From NCBI RefSeq assembly GCF_902712855.1, contig NZ_LR743507.1, forward strand, positions 5,132,001 through 5,196,000: a DNA stretch of 64,000 nucleotides, in the 5' to 3' direction. The stretch's first letter is position 1; each line of letters begins with the position of its first letter. Both the position numbers and the translations under genes were made by a program. The stretch is from Variovorax paradoxus. GTDB lineage: Bacteria > Pseudomonadota > Gammaproteobacteria > Burkholderiales > Burkholderiaceae_C. This document shows positions 23,170-30,589 of this stretch, one piece after another. The notes beneath the pieces were generated by a model. The model searched no databases, was not told the DNA's origin, and worked only from the letters and a program-made list of their open reading frames with translations.

Positions 23170-24026
23170 CGCTGGGCAACGTTGTCCGAAGGTGCGGCAG
23201 GCTCGTGCTGTGCACGCTGCCGCTGATGCTCGCGGGGTGCGTGCAGTCGATGTTCTATTACCCCGACAGCGTGCGCTACGAAACGCCTGACGTGCTGGGC
23301 CTGCGCTACGAGAACGTCCAGTTCGAGAGCGCCGACGGCACGCGCCTGAGCGGCTGGTTCCTGCCCGCGGAGAGCCGCGCCGATCCGAAGGAAGCCAAGG
23401 GCACGGTGGTGCACTTCCACGGCAACGCGCAGAACATGAGCGCGCACTGGCGCTTCGTGGCCTGGCTGCCGAAGCAGGACTACAACGTGTTCGTGTTCGA
23501 CTACCGCGGCTACGGCCAGTCGGAAGGCAAGCCCGAACCCAAGGGCGTGTTCGAGGATTCCAACGCGGCGCTGAACCATGTGCGCTCGCGCAGCGACGTC
23601 GACCCCACGCGGCTCTTCGTCTTCGGCCAGAGCCTGGGCGGCACCAATGCGATCGCGGTGGTGGGCGCGGGCAACCGGGCGGGCGTGAAGGCCGCGGCCA
23701 TCGAATCGACGTTCTATTCGTACTCGGCCATCGCAAACGACAAGCTCCGGGGCGCAGGGCTGCTGGTGAGCGACGACTACGCGGCGTCGAAGTACGTGGC
23801 GGCCGTGTCGCCCATTCCGCTGCTGTTCATCCACGGCACGGCCGATCAGGTGATTCCGCTCGCGCATTCGAAGCGCCTGATGGCCGATGCGCGCGAGCCC
23901 CGGCGGCTGGTCGAGGTGCCGGGTGCCGGCCACCTCGAGCCGATGACGGCGCTGCGCTTCGGCCACGCCTACCGCAAGGCACTCACCGAATTCTTCGAGG
24001 CCGCGCAGCATCCGCTGCAGCAGTGA
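23166..24026 (+). CDS. Alpha/beta hydrolase, predicted lipoprotein
   Basis: This 286-aa protein has a lipoprotein signal (LVLCTLPLMLAGC, lipobox cysteine near residue 22). The alpha/beta hydrolase core shows an oxyanion region HFHGNAQNMSAHW, the nucleophile elbow GQSLGG (Ser) near residue 156, an acid in FIHGTADQVIPL and a catalytic histidine in GAGHLEPM. It resembles the YfhR/BEM46-like serine hydrolases anchored to membranes. Substrate is unknown. It overlaps the exonuclease gene by 4 nt. Confidence 0.82.
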   Translation: MTLGNVVRRCGRLVLCTLPLMLAGCVQSMFYYPDSVRYETPDVLGLRYENVQFESADGTRLSGWFLPAESRADPKEAKGTVVHFHGNAQNMSAHWRFVAWLPKQDYNVFVFDYRGYGQSEGKPEPKGVFEDSNAALNHVRSRSDVDPTRLFVFGQSLGGTNAIAVVGAGNRAGVKAAAIESTFYSYSAIANDKLRGAGLLVSDDYAASKYVAAVSPIPLLFIHGTADQVIPLAHSKRLMADAREPRRLVEVPGAGHLEPMTALRFGHAYRKALTEFFEAAQHPLQQ

Positions 24027-24054
24027 CGACGGCCGCCATCCACACGATTCCACC

Positions 24055-25029
24055 ATGAAGCACTTCGACGAAGCCGCCACACGCAAGCCCCTGGCCTTCG
24101 AGCGGCTGGTGCCGGCATTGCGCGCCGCCTTCGCGGCGGGCGCCCAGGTGCCGCCGCGCCATGTGCACGCCGTCGAGACCGCGCCAGGCAGCACGGCCGA
24201 CAGCGCCGGCAGCAGCGGCAGCAGCAGCGACAAGGGCACCGTGCTGATCATGCCGGCGTGGAGCGACGCGGGCTTCCTGGGCATCAAGACCATCAACATC
24301 TTCCCGGGCAACAGCGCGCGCGGCCTGCCCGGCCTGCACGCGACCTACGTGCTGTACGACGCGCGCACAGGCGTGCCGCTGGCGATGATGGACGGCAACG
24401 AGATCACCGCGCGCCGAACGGCAGCGGCCTCGGCGCTGGGCGCCTCGTTCCTGGCTCGCGCCGATGCACGGCGGCTGCTGGTGCTGGGCACCGGACGCAT
24501 CGCGCGCATGCTGCCGGCCGCCCATGCCAGCGTGCGGCCCATCGACGAGGTGCGGGTGTGGAACCACCGCCCCGAAGGCGCCGAGGCGCTGGCCGCGCAA
24601 TGGCGCGCCGAAGGCTGGAACGCGCACGCCGTCACCGACCTGCAGGCCGCCGTGCGGCAGGCCGACATCGTGAGCTGCGCCACGCTGGCCACCGCGCCGC
24701 TGGTGCGCGGCGAGTGGCTGGCGCCGGGCTCCCACCTCGACCTGATCGGCAGCTTCACGCCGGCCATGCGCGAGGCCGACGTGCAGTGCTTCGCGGGCGC
24801 AGGCACTTTCGTCGACACCGACGAGGCACTCCAGAAGTCGGGCGACCTGCTCGACGCGATGGCCGCCGGCACCTTGAAGGCGCACGAGGTGCGGGGCACG
24901 CTGGCGGCGCTGTGCCGCGGCGAGTGCGCAGGCCGCTCGGACGAGGCGCAGCGCACCGTCTTCAAGGCCGTGGGCAGCGCGATCGAAGACCTCACGGCCG
25001 CCACGCTGGTGTGGCAGGACGCGATCTAG
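24055..25029 (+). CDS. Ornithine cyclodeaminase/mu-crystallin family protein (probable cyclic-imine reductase)
   Basis: This is a 324-aa Rossmann-fold protein. It has GTVLIMPAWSDAGFLGIKTINIFPGN in the substrate domain (Lys contacting the carboxylate), the conserved MDGNEITARRTAAASALG, and the NAD(P) motif LVLGTGRIARMLPAAHA near residue 144. Members include ornithine cyclodeaminase and delta-1-pyrroline-2-carboxylate/piperideine-2-carboxylate reductases. A short serine/glycine-rich insertion sits at residues 42-60. The TAG stop lies inside the left end of the adjacent palindromic element, so the C-terminus may have been set by that insertion. Confidence 0.82.
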   Translation: MKHFDEAATRKPLAFERLVPALRAAFAAGAQVPPRHVHAVETAPGSTADSAGSSGSSSDKGTVLIMPAWSDAGFLGIKTINIFPGNSARGLPGLHATYVLYDARTGVPLAMMDGNEITARRTAAASALGASFLARADARRLLVLGTGRIARMLPAAHASVRPIDEVRVWNHRPEGAEALAAQWRAEGWNAHAVTDLQAAVRQADIVSCATLATAPLVRGEWLAPGSHLDLIGSFTPAMREADVQCFAGAGTFVDTDEALQKSGDLLDAMAAGTLKAHEVRGTLAALCRGECAGRSDEAQRTVFKAVGSAIEDLTAATLVWQDAI

Positions 25030-25296
25030 GGCGTGTTCACACTATTTCTTGCGTCGCGTTGGCCGGCAAAGGGGCTGGCTGCAAGGCGCGCGTGCGCAGC
25101 AAGGCTGATGCCTTGCAAGCGCGGGCAACGCCGCAGACGGCCGCTTTGCCGGCCAACCCGAAGGGAAGGCCTGTCACGGCGGGCCACTCGGCGTTGCGCT
25201 CCTTGCATGGGCATACGCACATGCGGCGTCGCGCGCCTTGATCGGCCCGCCGTGACAGGCCTTCGCGACGCCAGAAATAGTGGGAACACGCCCTAG
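25026..25296. mobile_element. MITE-like palindromic element (271 bp)
   Basis: The two ends form an inverted repeat of about 34 bp beginning CTAGGGCGTGTTC on the left and ending GAACACGCCCTAG on the right, with few mismatches (ACTATTTCT[TG]GCGTCGCG inside each arm). Inner segments are also inverted: GGCCGGCAAAG versus CTTTGCCGGCC, and GGCCTGTCACGGCGGGCC versus GGCCCGCCGTGACAGGCC. No transposase frame is present. The terminal CTAG may be a duplicated or preferred target. It separates the cyclodeaminase stop from the small-protein cluster and fills most of a 412-bp gene-free gap. The rest (25297-25441) shows nothing recognisable. Confidence 0.75.
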
Positions 25297-25441
25297 TACT
25301 TACGAACTAGTCCGACCCAGGGTTGCTGCAGCGCGAACGCCCGCATCGGCTTCCGCCTACAAGCCGGCACGCCATGCAGCGGATGGCGGGTCGGGCGGGC
25401 CATCGCTATCGTCCCCTTCGTCCAAACCGGAGGCACTCCGC

Positions 25442-25645
25442 ATGCTCAGCACTGTCCACAAAGCCGACATCCTTCGCAAGGCCGGATACGACCTGCCCAC
25501 GATCCCGGCGAGCCTGGATACGCACGACATGCTCCCGGTGATCGACGCCCTCTACGCCGACTACGTGACGGCCCGCGCGGCCCGAAGCCTCCGGGAGGCC
25601 GAAGAGGCACGGCGCGCTTCGGCGATGCGCGGCGCCCAGGCCTGA
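25442..25645 (+). CDS. Small protein of a local three-member paralogous family, copy 1 (67 aa)
   Basis: This is a 67-aa protein with the family's N-terminal block MLSTVHKADILRKAGYDLP and C-terminal block VIDALYADYVTARAARSLREAEEAR. It is shorter than its two downstream paralogues because the middle linker is reduced. It has no signal peptide, cysteine or metal motif and is predicted mostly helical. The shared blocks across three tandem genes show that it is a real coding sequence. Function is unknown. Confidence 0.7.
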   Translation: MLSTVHKADILRKAGYDLPTIPASLDTHDMLPVIDALYADYVTARAARSLREAEEARRASAMRGAQA

Positions 25646-25875
25646 GCGCCCGACTGACCATTGGCTGTCATCGTTGCCGCATACCCTGATTGCCGCGGCT
25701 TCAGGGTAAGCCCCAATCGCCGGCCATGTCCCCCATGCCGATCTACAAGCGAGCCGCGGAGGTTCCGCGGCAGCCGTCCGAAGAGGCGCATACGTCATCC
25801 GGCGCATGGCGCCGCGCGCCGGCAGCCTCGAACATGCCGGTGCGACGAACCGCAAGAGATTGAGAGAGAACAGCG

Positions 25876-26145
25876 ATGCTCACCATCCTCCAGAAAGCCA
25901 ACATCCTCAGCAAGGTGGGCTTCGACGTGCCGCCCCGTCCGGACGACGACCTGTCGACCCATGCGGTCACGGGCTTCCCGGTGAAGCCGGAAGGCATTTC
26001 GCAGAAGGCCCACGACTGGGCCAAGGCCATCGAGACGCTGTACGTCGCCTATGCCGCGGCCCGCGCCGCCAAGAGCCTTCGCGACGCCGAGGACGTGCGC
26101 CAGACCGCCATGCTGCAGCGCCTGTCCGCACGCGTCTGCGCGTGA
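25876..26145 (+). CDS. Small protein of a local three-member paralogous family, copy 2 (89 aa)
   Basis: This 89-aa paralogue has N-terminal MLTILQKANILSKVGFDVP and C-terminal AIETLYVAYAAARAAKSLRDAEDVRQTAMLQ. The extra length is a proline/aspartate-rich linker (residues 20-46). ATG 25876 follows GAGAGAACAGC. It lies 230 bp after copy 1, and that spacer shows nothing recognisable. It is predicted cytoplasmic and alpha-helical. Function is unknown. Confidence 0.7.
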   Translation: MLTILQKANILSKVGFDVPPRPDDDLSTHAVTGFPVKPEGISQKAHDWAKAIETLYVAYAAARAAKSLRDAEDVRQTAMLQRLSARVCA

Positions 26146-26277
26146 AAAAGTGGCAGTTCCGCCGCTGTGGATGCAACGTTGAAAGCGTTTGGCCTACAAG
26201 GAGATACGTCTTGTGGCCAATAGCGTGACTTGAACACCACAGATACCGTGGAGTTGCACCACCGACGGAGGCCCGCC

Positions 26278-26508
26278 ATGCTCAACACCGAACACAAAGC
26301 CAACATCCTGCGCAAGGCGGGGTACACCGTGCCGGCACAGCCGGGCACCGCCGACAGCATCTACCAGACGGCCCAGTGCTGGAGCAAGGCGATCGATACG
26401 CTCTACGTGTCGTACTCGGCCAGCCGCGCCGCCAAGAGCCTGCGCGATGCCGAAGAGGCCCGCATGCTGGCCATGCTTCAAAGCCGCTCCGCCAAGGCCT
26501 ACGCCTGA
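26278..26508 (+). CDS. Small protein of a local three-member paralogous family, copy 3 (76 aa)
   Basis: This 76-aa paralogue has MLNTEHKANILRKAGYTVP at the start and AIDTLYVSYSASRAAKSLRDAEEARMLAMLQ at the end, the closest pair being copies 2 and 3. ATG 26278 is chosen over an in-frame ATG 48 nt upstream because GACGGAGG precedes it and the other copies begin with ML-x-K-A-x-I-L. Each copy has its own leader, so they may be separately expressed. Function is unknown. Confidence 0.72.
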   Translation: MLNTEHKANILRKAGYTVPAQPGTADSIYQTAQCWSKAIDTLYVSYSASRAAKSLRDAEEARMLAMLQSRSAKAYA

Positions 26509-26552
26509 GTCCTGAGCCTGACGAGCCCTGAGCGGCTCGCTCGGGCGCTCGG

Positions 26553-27281
26553 CTACCGGTCGGCCGCAACCAGCAGCATCATCGGTCGCTCCCGCTCTTC
26601 GGCCAGCGCCGGCAATGCGGCGATCTGCTCGTCGCTCGGCCCCCACTCCTGCACGTGCTCGATGCGAAAGCCCGTCCTCAGGAGCGTGTTCAACAAGGTC
26701 CCCATGGTGCGGTGCTGCTTGACGACGCCTTCGGCCAGCCAGTTCGTGGTGCGCGGGCCCTCCATCTGGTAGCTGTCGAGCGGCCAGGACTTGCGCCCCT
26801 GCGCATCGACGTGCCAGCCCGGTTCGCGCGGCGCCATGAAGACCGGATGCTCGATGGAAAACACCAGGCGCCCGCCCGGCACCAGTGCGCCGTGCACCGA
26901 GGCCAGCAGCCGCGAGAGGTCCTCGATGTAGTGGAAGGCGAGCGAGCTGTAGGCGAAGTCGAACGACTGCGGCGGCAGCACCAGCGTGTCGAGGTCGGCG
27001 CGCTCGTAGGAGATGCCGATGTCGGCGCCGAACGCCTCGGCCTTCGCGAGCATGCGCCGGGACACATCCAGTCCCAGCACGGATTGCGCACCCTGCAGGC
27101 GCGCCCATCGGCAGAACCATCCGAGGCCGCAGCCCAGGTCGACCACGCGCAACCCCTGCAGCGGCGGCACCATCGCGCGGAGCGCGGGCCATTCGGGCGC
27201 GCCGTCGAGGCCGTGCAACGAGCGCGGCAACTGCTGGTAGCCCTCGAAGAAGGCTGGCGTGTCGTAGATGTTCTGGGCCAT
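26553..27281 (-). CDS. Class I SAM-dependent methyltransferase
   Basis: This is a 242-aa Rossmann methyltransferase beginning MAQNIYDTPAFFEGYQQLPRS. Motif I is VVDLGCGLGWFCRWA at about residues 46-60, followed by the acidic residue in VLGLDVSRRMLAKA and the post-motif FDFAYSSLAFHYIEDL. It resembles the UbiE/BioC-like family acting on small molecules. The C-terminal GFRIEHVQEWGPSDEQIAALP is typical of such proteins. It is a single gene converging on the small-protein cluster. The substrate is unknown. Confidence 0.85.
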   Translation of the reverse strand: MAQNIYDTPAFFEGYQQLPRSLHGLDGAPEWPALRAMVPPLQGLRVVDLGCGLGWFCRWARLQGAQSVLGLDVSRRMLAKAEAFGADIGISYERADLDTLVLPPQSFDFAYSSLAFHYIEDLSRLLASVHGALVPGGRLVFSIEHPVFMAPREPGWHVDAQGRKSWPLDSYQMEGPRTTNWLAEGVVKQHRTMGTLLNTLLRTGFRIEHVQEWGPSDEQIAALPALAEERERPMMLLVAADR

Positions 27282-27366
27282 GGCGGAGTCCTCTGCGGAT
27301 CGGAAGACTCCATTATTTCGACAGCACCGGGCACCGGCCAGCAGGCCGGCACCGTGCGTCGGTCGC

Positions 27367-27783
27367 TTACTTGCCTTGTGCGGATTGCAGAACCGGGTTC
27401 TGCATCGTCGAGATGACCTTGCTGTTCACGCGCGAGCCGCTGGTCACGTTCTGGTCGGGGGCCGCGGCCGTGGCCATGGCTTCGCGGTAGACCTGCGCGG
27501 GGTCGCGCTGCGAGGTGAACGGATCGGCACCGCGCGAGCCGCGGGTCACGTTCTGGTTCGGCGCATGGGCCGTGTCCACGGCCTGCTTGTACATGGCTTC
27601 CGGATCGGCGGTCGACGTGAACGGATCGGCACCGCGCGAGCCGCGCGTGACGTTCTGGTTCGGCGCGTGGGCGGCGGCGACGGCTTCGGCTTCGACGGCT
27701 TCGCGCGTGCGCTGCTGGGCGCTGGCGGATGCGACGGCCATCACGGCGAATGCGGCAACGAGGGCGAGTTGGGTGGTCTTCAT
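27367..27783 (-). CDS. Secreted protein with NQNVTRGSRGADPFTS repeats
   Basis: This 138-aa protein has a signal peptide (MKTTQLALVAAFAVMAVASASAQ). It carries two near-perfect repeats of about 32 residues built on AHAPNQNVTRGSRGADPFTS, with a third variant AAAPDQNVTSGSRVNS near the C-terminus. The first unit is preceded by AEAVAAAHA, the motif also found in the secreted protein at 266-652. There are no cysteines or catalytic residues. The DNA repeats are nearly identical, so copy number may vary by recombination. Function is unknown, and a periplasmic location is likely. Confidence 0.75.
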   Translation of the reverse strand: MKTTQLALVAAFAVMAVASASAQQRTREAVEAEAVAAAHAPNQNVTRGSRGADPFTSTADPEAMYKQAVDTAHAPNQNVTRGSRGADPFTSQRDPAQVYREAMATAAAPDQNVTSGSRVNSKVISTMQNPVLQSAQGK

Positions 27784-28050
27784 GGTGTTTCTCTGCGAGT
27801 TGTTTTGAACGGGGCGGCCCGGGGATACGGGAAAACCCTGCCCAAGGCTATTGCCCGCAAAAGGCAGATCCGTGACGGCCCCGGGCGGCGGCGGGGTTGT
27901 CATTCGGGGCGGCGACGCGTTGCGCGGTCTTCTGGTACGGATTTCCCGAATGCGCCCCGGCAGCCATCGCGTCGCTCGCTGCCCGGCGCACGGTGCCGGA
28001 CAATGCCGCGCACAACCAAACGACGGGCATCGCCCGATGGAGGAAATGCA

Positions 28051-28491
28051 ATGGCTTATCTCAAGGAACTCAAGGTCACGTTCACGCGCAAGCGCGTGGA
28101 CGACGACCTTCTCAACAGGCCGGTGGAAAGCCCCGAGCAGGTCTACGCGCTCTTCAAGGACATGCATAACGAAACGAAGGAAAAGGTCGTCGTTCTGCAC
28201 CTGAACCCGCAGCTCGAGATCCTGTCGTATGAAGTGGCCTCCATCGGTTCCGCCAAGGCAACGCTGATGGAACCCGTGGAGCTCTACCGCAACGCGATAC
28301 TCGCGCGGGCAAGCTCCCTGATCGTGGTGCACAACCACCCTTCCGGCACGTGCAAGCCTTCGCAAGCAGACATCGGCATCGCCATGCGGCTGCATGAGCT
28401 TGGTGTCATCCATGGCATGCCGCTGCAGGACTTCATCATCATCGGCGACGACGCCTACAGCAGCTTTCAGGAAGACGGGAGGTTCAGGTAA
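28051..28491 (+). CDS. Stand-alone RadC-type JAB/MPN (JAMM) domain protein
   Basis: This is a 146-aa RadC C-terminal-like domain without the helix-hairpin-helix part of full-length RadC. The metal motif VVHNHPSGTCKPSQADIGIA (HxHPSG...D) lies at residues 93-112 and an upstream Glu is present in the VVLHLNPQLEI strand region. Short RadC homologues are common on mobile elements and in accessory regions, and their role in repair is unproven. GGAGGA at 28038-28043 gives the ribosome-binding site. The next gene starts 2 nt after its stop. Confidence 0.82.
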   Translation: MAYLKELKVTFTRKRVDDDLLNRPVESPEQVYALFKDMHNETKEKVVVLHLNPQLEILSYEVASIGSAKATLMEPVELYRNAILARASSLIVVHNHPSGTCKPSQADIGIAMRLHELGVIHGMPLQDFIIIGDDAYSSFQEDGRFR

Positions 28492-28493
28492 TC

Positions 28494-28952
28494 ATGGGAC
28501 TGTTCGACTTCCTGAAAAAGAAGCCCGCCATGCCGGCCACGCTCGAAGAAGGCATGGCCTCGCAGGCCAACGACTTCGTCCATGCGTTCTCCCAGCCCGG
28601 CGCGCCCATCGACGGCCACAAGCTGGACTACACCGAGGCCTCGCTGGCCCTGGTCGACCGCGTGCTCGACGACTTCTTCAAGCAGCAGGCCCCTCTGCCG
28701 GACGACCTGCACTTTCTCGCCTCCGCCTATGTGTTCGAGGTGGCGCGCCGCGAGTTCGGCGGGCGCTACCTGCGTGGCGACGAAGACAACCCCTTCGTGC
28801 TCGTCATCGGCCAGGGCGACGCGCAGGTGGGCGTCTGCGTGATGGGCAAGGTGCGCGGGCGCGCAGTGAACGGCCCCGAGGACGACCTGGGCTTCTTCTA
28901 CGCCGGCATCGGCCCCACAGTGGCGCGCGGCACGAGCGCCACGCTGGTCTGA
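28494..28952 (+). CDS. Uncharacterised 152-aa protein co-transcribed with the RadC-like gene
   Basis: This protein begins MGLFDFLKKKPAMPATLEEG, a short amphipathic start seen in several small cytoplasmic proteins. The core is mixed alpha/beta (DYTEASLALVDRVLDDFFKQQ, LHFLASAYVFEVARREFGG, NPFVLVIGQGDAQVGVCVMGKV, GFFYAGIGPTVA). I do not recognise the family. The 2-nt spacing after the RadC-type gene suggests co-expression. A perfect 20-bp palindrome follows the stop. Confidence 0.68.
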   Translation: MGLFDFLKKKPAMPATLEEGMASQANDFVHAFSQPGAPIDGHKLDYTEASLALVDRVLDDFFKQQAPLPDDLHFLASAYVFEVARREFGGRYLRGDEDNPFVLVIGQGDAQVGVCVMGKVRGRAVNGPEDDLGFFYAGIGPTVARGTSATLV

Positions 28953-28960
28953 CGCCCGCA

Positions 28961-28980
28961 GGTAGCAGCCGGCTGCTACC
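28961..28980. terminator. Perfect 20-bp palindrome after the RadC-like gene pair
   Basis: GGTAGCAGCC is followed directly by its reverse complement GGCTGCTACC, 8 nt after the stop codon at 28952. There is no T-run after it. It may act as a terminator or mRNA-stabilising hairpin, or serve as a binding site. Confidence 0.45.
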
Positions 28981-29070
28981 CGCTGCGCCCCGCTCCTTCG
29001 AATAATCCGGCGACGGCCGCACGCACCGCCGTGCACCGGATTCCAACCTCGTTCGAAGGAGACAAGACAG

Positions 29071-29649
29071 ATGGCTCGCAAGATCCTCATGCTCTGCGGC
29101 GACTACGCCGAAGACTACGAAACCATGGTGCCCTTCCAGACGCTGCTGGCCGTCGGCCACACGGTGCACGCGGTGGCGCCAGACAAGAAGGCCGGCGACT
29201 GGGTGCACACCGCCATCCACGACTTCGAGGGCGCGCAGACCTACAGCGAGAAGCCGGGCCACCGCTTCACGCTGAACGCCAACTTCGCCGACGTGAAGCC
29301 CGAGGCCTACGACGCACTCGTCATTCCCGGCGGCCGCGCGCCCGAGTACCTGCGCATGCACGGCCGCGTGGTCGAGATCGCGAAGCACTTCCTGGCCACC
29401 GACAAGCCGGTGGCGTCCGTGTGCCACGGCGCGCAGCTGCTCGCCGCAACGGGCCTGCTCAAGGGCCGCAAAGTTTCGGCGTACCCGGCCTGCCAGGTCG
29501 AGGTGGAACTCGCCGGCGCCGAGTACATGGGCATTCCCGTGGACCAGGCCGTGACCGACCGCAACCTGGTCACCGCGCCCGCCTGGCCCGCGCACCCGGC
29601 GTGGCTCTCGCAGTTCCTGGCGGTGCTGGGCACGCGCATCGAACACTGA
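29071..29649 (+). CDS. DJ-1/PfpI family protein
   Basis: This is a 192-aa type 1 glutamine amidotransferase-like protein. It has MARKILMLCGDYAEDYETMVP at the N-terminus with the conserved acidic residue, the PGGRAPEYLR segment and the nucleophile elbow SVCHGAQLLAA (Cys near residue 118). The family includes proteases, glyoxalase/deglycase-like enzymes and hydratases, and the substrate cannot be told from sequence. GAAGGAGA precedes the ATG. It is a single gene flanked by unrelated ones. Confidence 0.88.
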   Translation: MARKILMLCGDYAEDYETMVPFQTLLAVGHTVHAVAPDKKAGDWVHTAIHDFEGAQTYSEKPGHRFTLNANFADVKPEAYDALVIPGGRAPEYLRMHGRVVEIAKHFLATDKPVASVCHGAQLLAATGLLKGRKVSAYPACQVEVELAGAEYMGIPVDQAVTDRNLVTAPAWPAHPAWLSQFLAVLGTRIEH

Positions 29650-29711
29650 TGCGATTGGGCGGCGCTACAGTGCAGGCGTCGCCCGCCACCCAACCCGAAA
29701 GGAGACGGCCC

Positions 29712-30137
29712 ATGTGCGAAGTCTTCATCAGCGCCGACCCGCAGAGCTACGACGCGCGCACGCGCTCCGTGCGGCTGCACGGCGTGGTCACCAGCATCCG
29801 GCTCGAGAACCTGTTCTGGCAGGTGCTCGAGGAAATCGCGCAGCGCGACGGCATGGTCGTGGTGCAGCTGATCGAGCGGCTCTACGACGAGCTGGTGGCC
29901 GCGCGCGGCGAGGTCGGCAACTTCGCGTCGTTCCTGCGCGTGAGCGCGCTGCGCTACGAGGCGATGCTGGCGCAGGGACGCATTCCGGCGGACACCTCGG
30001 TGGCGATCCGCTCGCTCGATGCCAAGGCCGTGCTGCACGCGTTGCCGCAGGGCTGGGGCGCATCCCCTGCGCAGCAGTCCGCCAAGGCGCAGGCCCAGGT
30101 TCGCACGCTGCACGTGGCGGCTCGCCGGCACGCCTGA
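29712..30137 (+). CDS. Ribbon-helix-helix domain protein
   Basis: This 141-aa protein begins MCEVFISADPQSYDARTRSVRLHGVVTSIRLENLFWQVLEEIAQRDG. The beta-strand (SVRLHGVVTSIRLE) and two following helices match the RHH_4-type domain often found in proteobacterial proteins annotated near sulfotransferases. A C-terminal region (AIRSLDAKAVLHALPQGWGAS and an Ala/Gln tail) is less conserved. It is probably a DNA-binding regulator, with target unknown. GAAAGGAGA provides the ribosome-binding site. Confidence 0.75.
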   Translation: MCEVFISADPQSYDARTRSVRLHGVVTSIRLENLFWQVLEEIAQRDGMVVVQLIERLYDELVAARGEVGNFASFLRVSALRYEAMLAQGRIPADTSVAIRSLDAKAVLHALPQGWGASPAQQSAKAQAQVRTLHVAARRHA

Positions 30138-30142
30138 GTGCG

Positions 30143-30508
30143 TCAGCGCGGCGGCCTGAAGCCGGGCACTTCCTTCCACGATGCGCCGGCGCCGTCGCGC
30201 TCCCATGCCGACCCGACGGCATGCCCGGTGATCTCGGCCAGCGTCGGGTCCATCTTCAGGAACGAGTTCAGCGGGCAGATCTTCGGAGGGTTGTCGTCGA
30301 GATGCTGCTGGCTCTCCTTGCCGCTGGAGAAGATCCAGCCGGAGTCGTACGGGTTGTTCGGCTTCACCCGGTAGGCGAAGCACACGGGCAGGCGCTGCGG
30401 TCCCATGACCTGGTCGGACGCGAGCACCAGCGGAGCGAGCGCGGCGAACTTGTCCTCCCACGGTTCGCTCTTCTTTTCTTCGGTTTTCTTCCTGTTGAAT
30501 GGCCACAT
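30143..30508 (-). CDS. DUF2185 (Imm33-like) protein
   Basis: This is a 121-aa protein with the DUF2185 hallmark VCFAYRVKPNNPYDSGWIFSSGKESQQHLDD in the middle and an N-terminal basic tail (MWPFNRKKTEEKKSEPWEDKF). DUF2185 proteins include the Imm33 immunity family of polymorphic toxin systems, but many are orphan. No toxin gene is adjacent here. It converges with the ribbon-helix-helix gene, 5 bp apart. Confidence 0.75.
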   Translation of the reverse strand: MWPFNRKKTEEKKSEPWEDKFAALAPLVLASDQVMGPQRLPVCFAYRVKPNNPYDSGWIFSSGKESQQHLDDNPPKICPLNSFLKMDPTLAEITGHAVGSAWERDGAGASWKEVPGFRPPR

Positions 30509-30589
30509 GGCGCACGCGTGCCGACGAAAAAGGCACCCTCCCGGGTACCGAATCTGCCTTGTGTGCTCGCGCCTGGCAAGGCCGCGGTG

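Noticed and set aside
25033..25296. 87-aa frames on both strands within the palindromic element
   Set aside because: Nearly the same peptide appears on both strands because the DNA is palindromic, so it is not coding.
27848..28051. 67-codon minus-strand frame upstream of the secreted repeat protein
   Set aside because: It has only a weak signal-like start and partial similarity to the AAAHSxNP repeat, and its 5' end abuts the RadC-like gene start. It is kept as an observation, not annotated as a gene.
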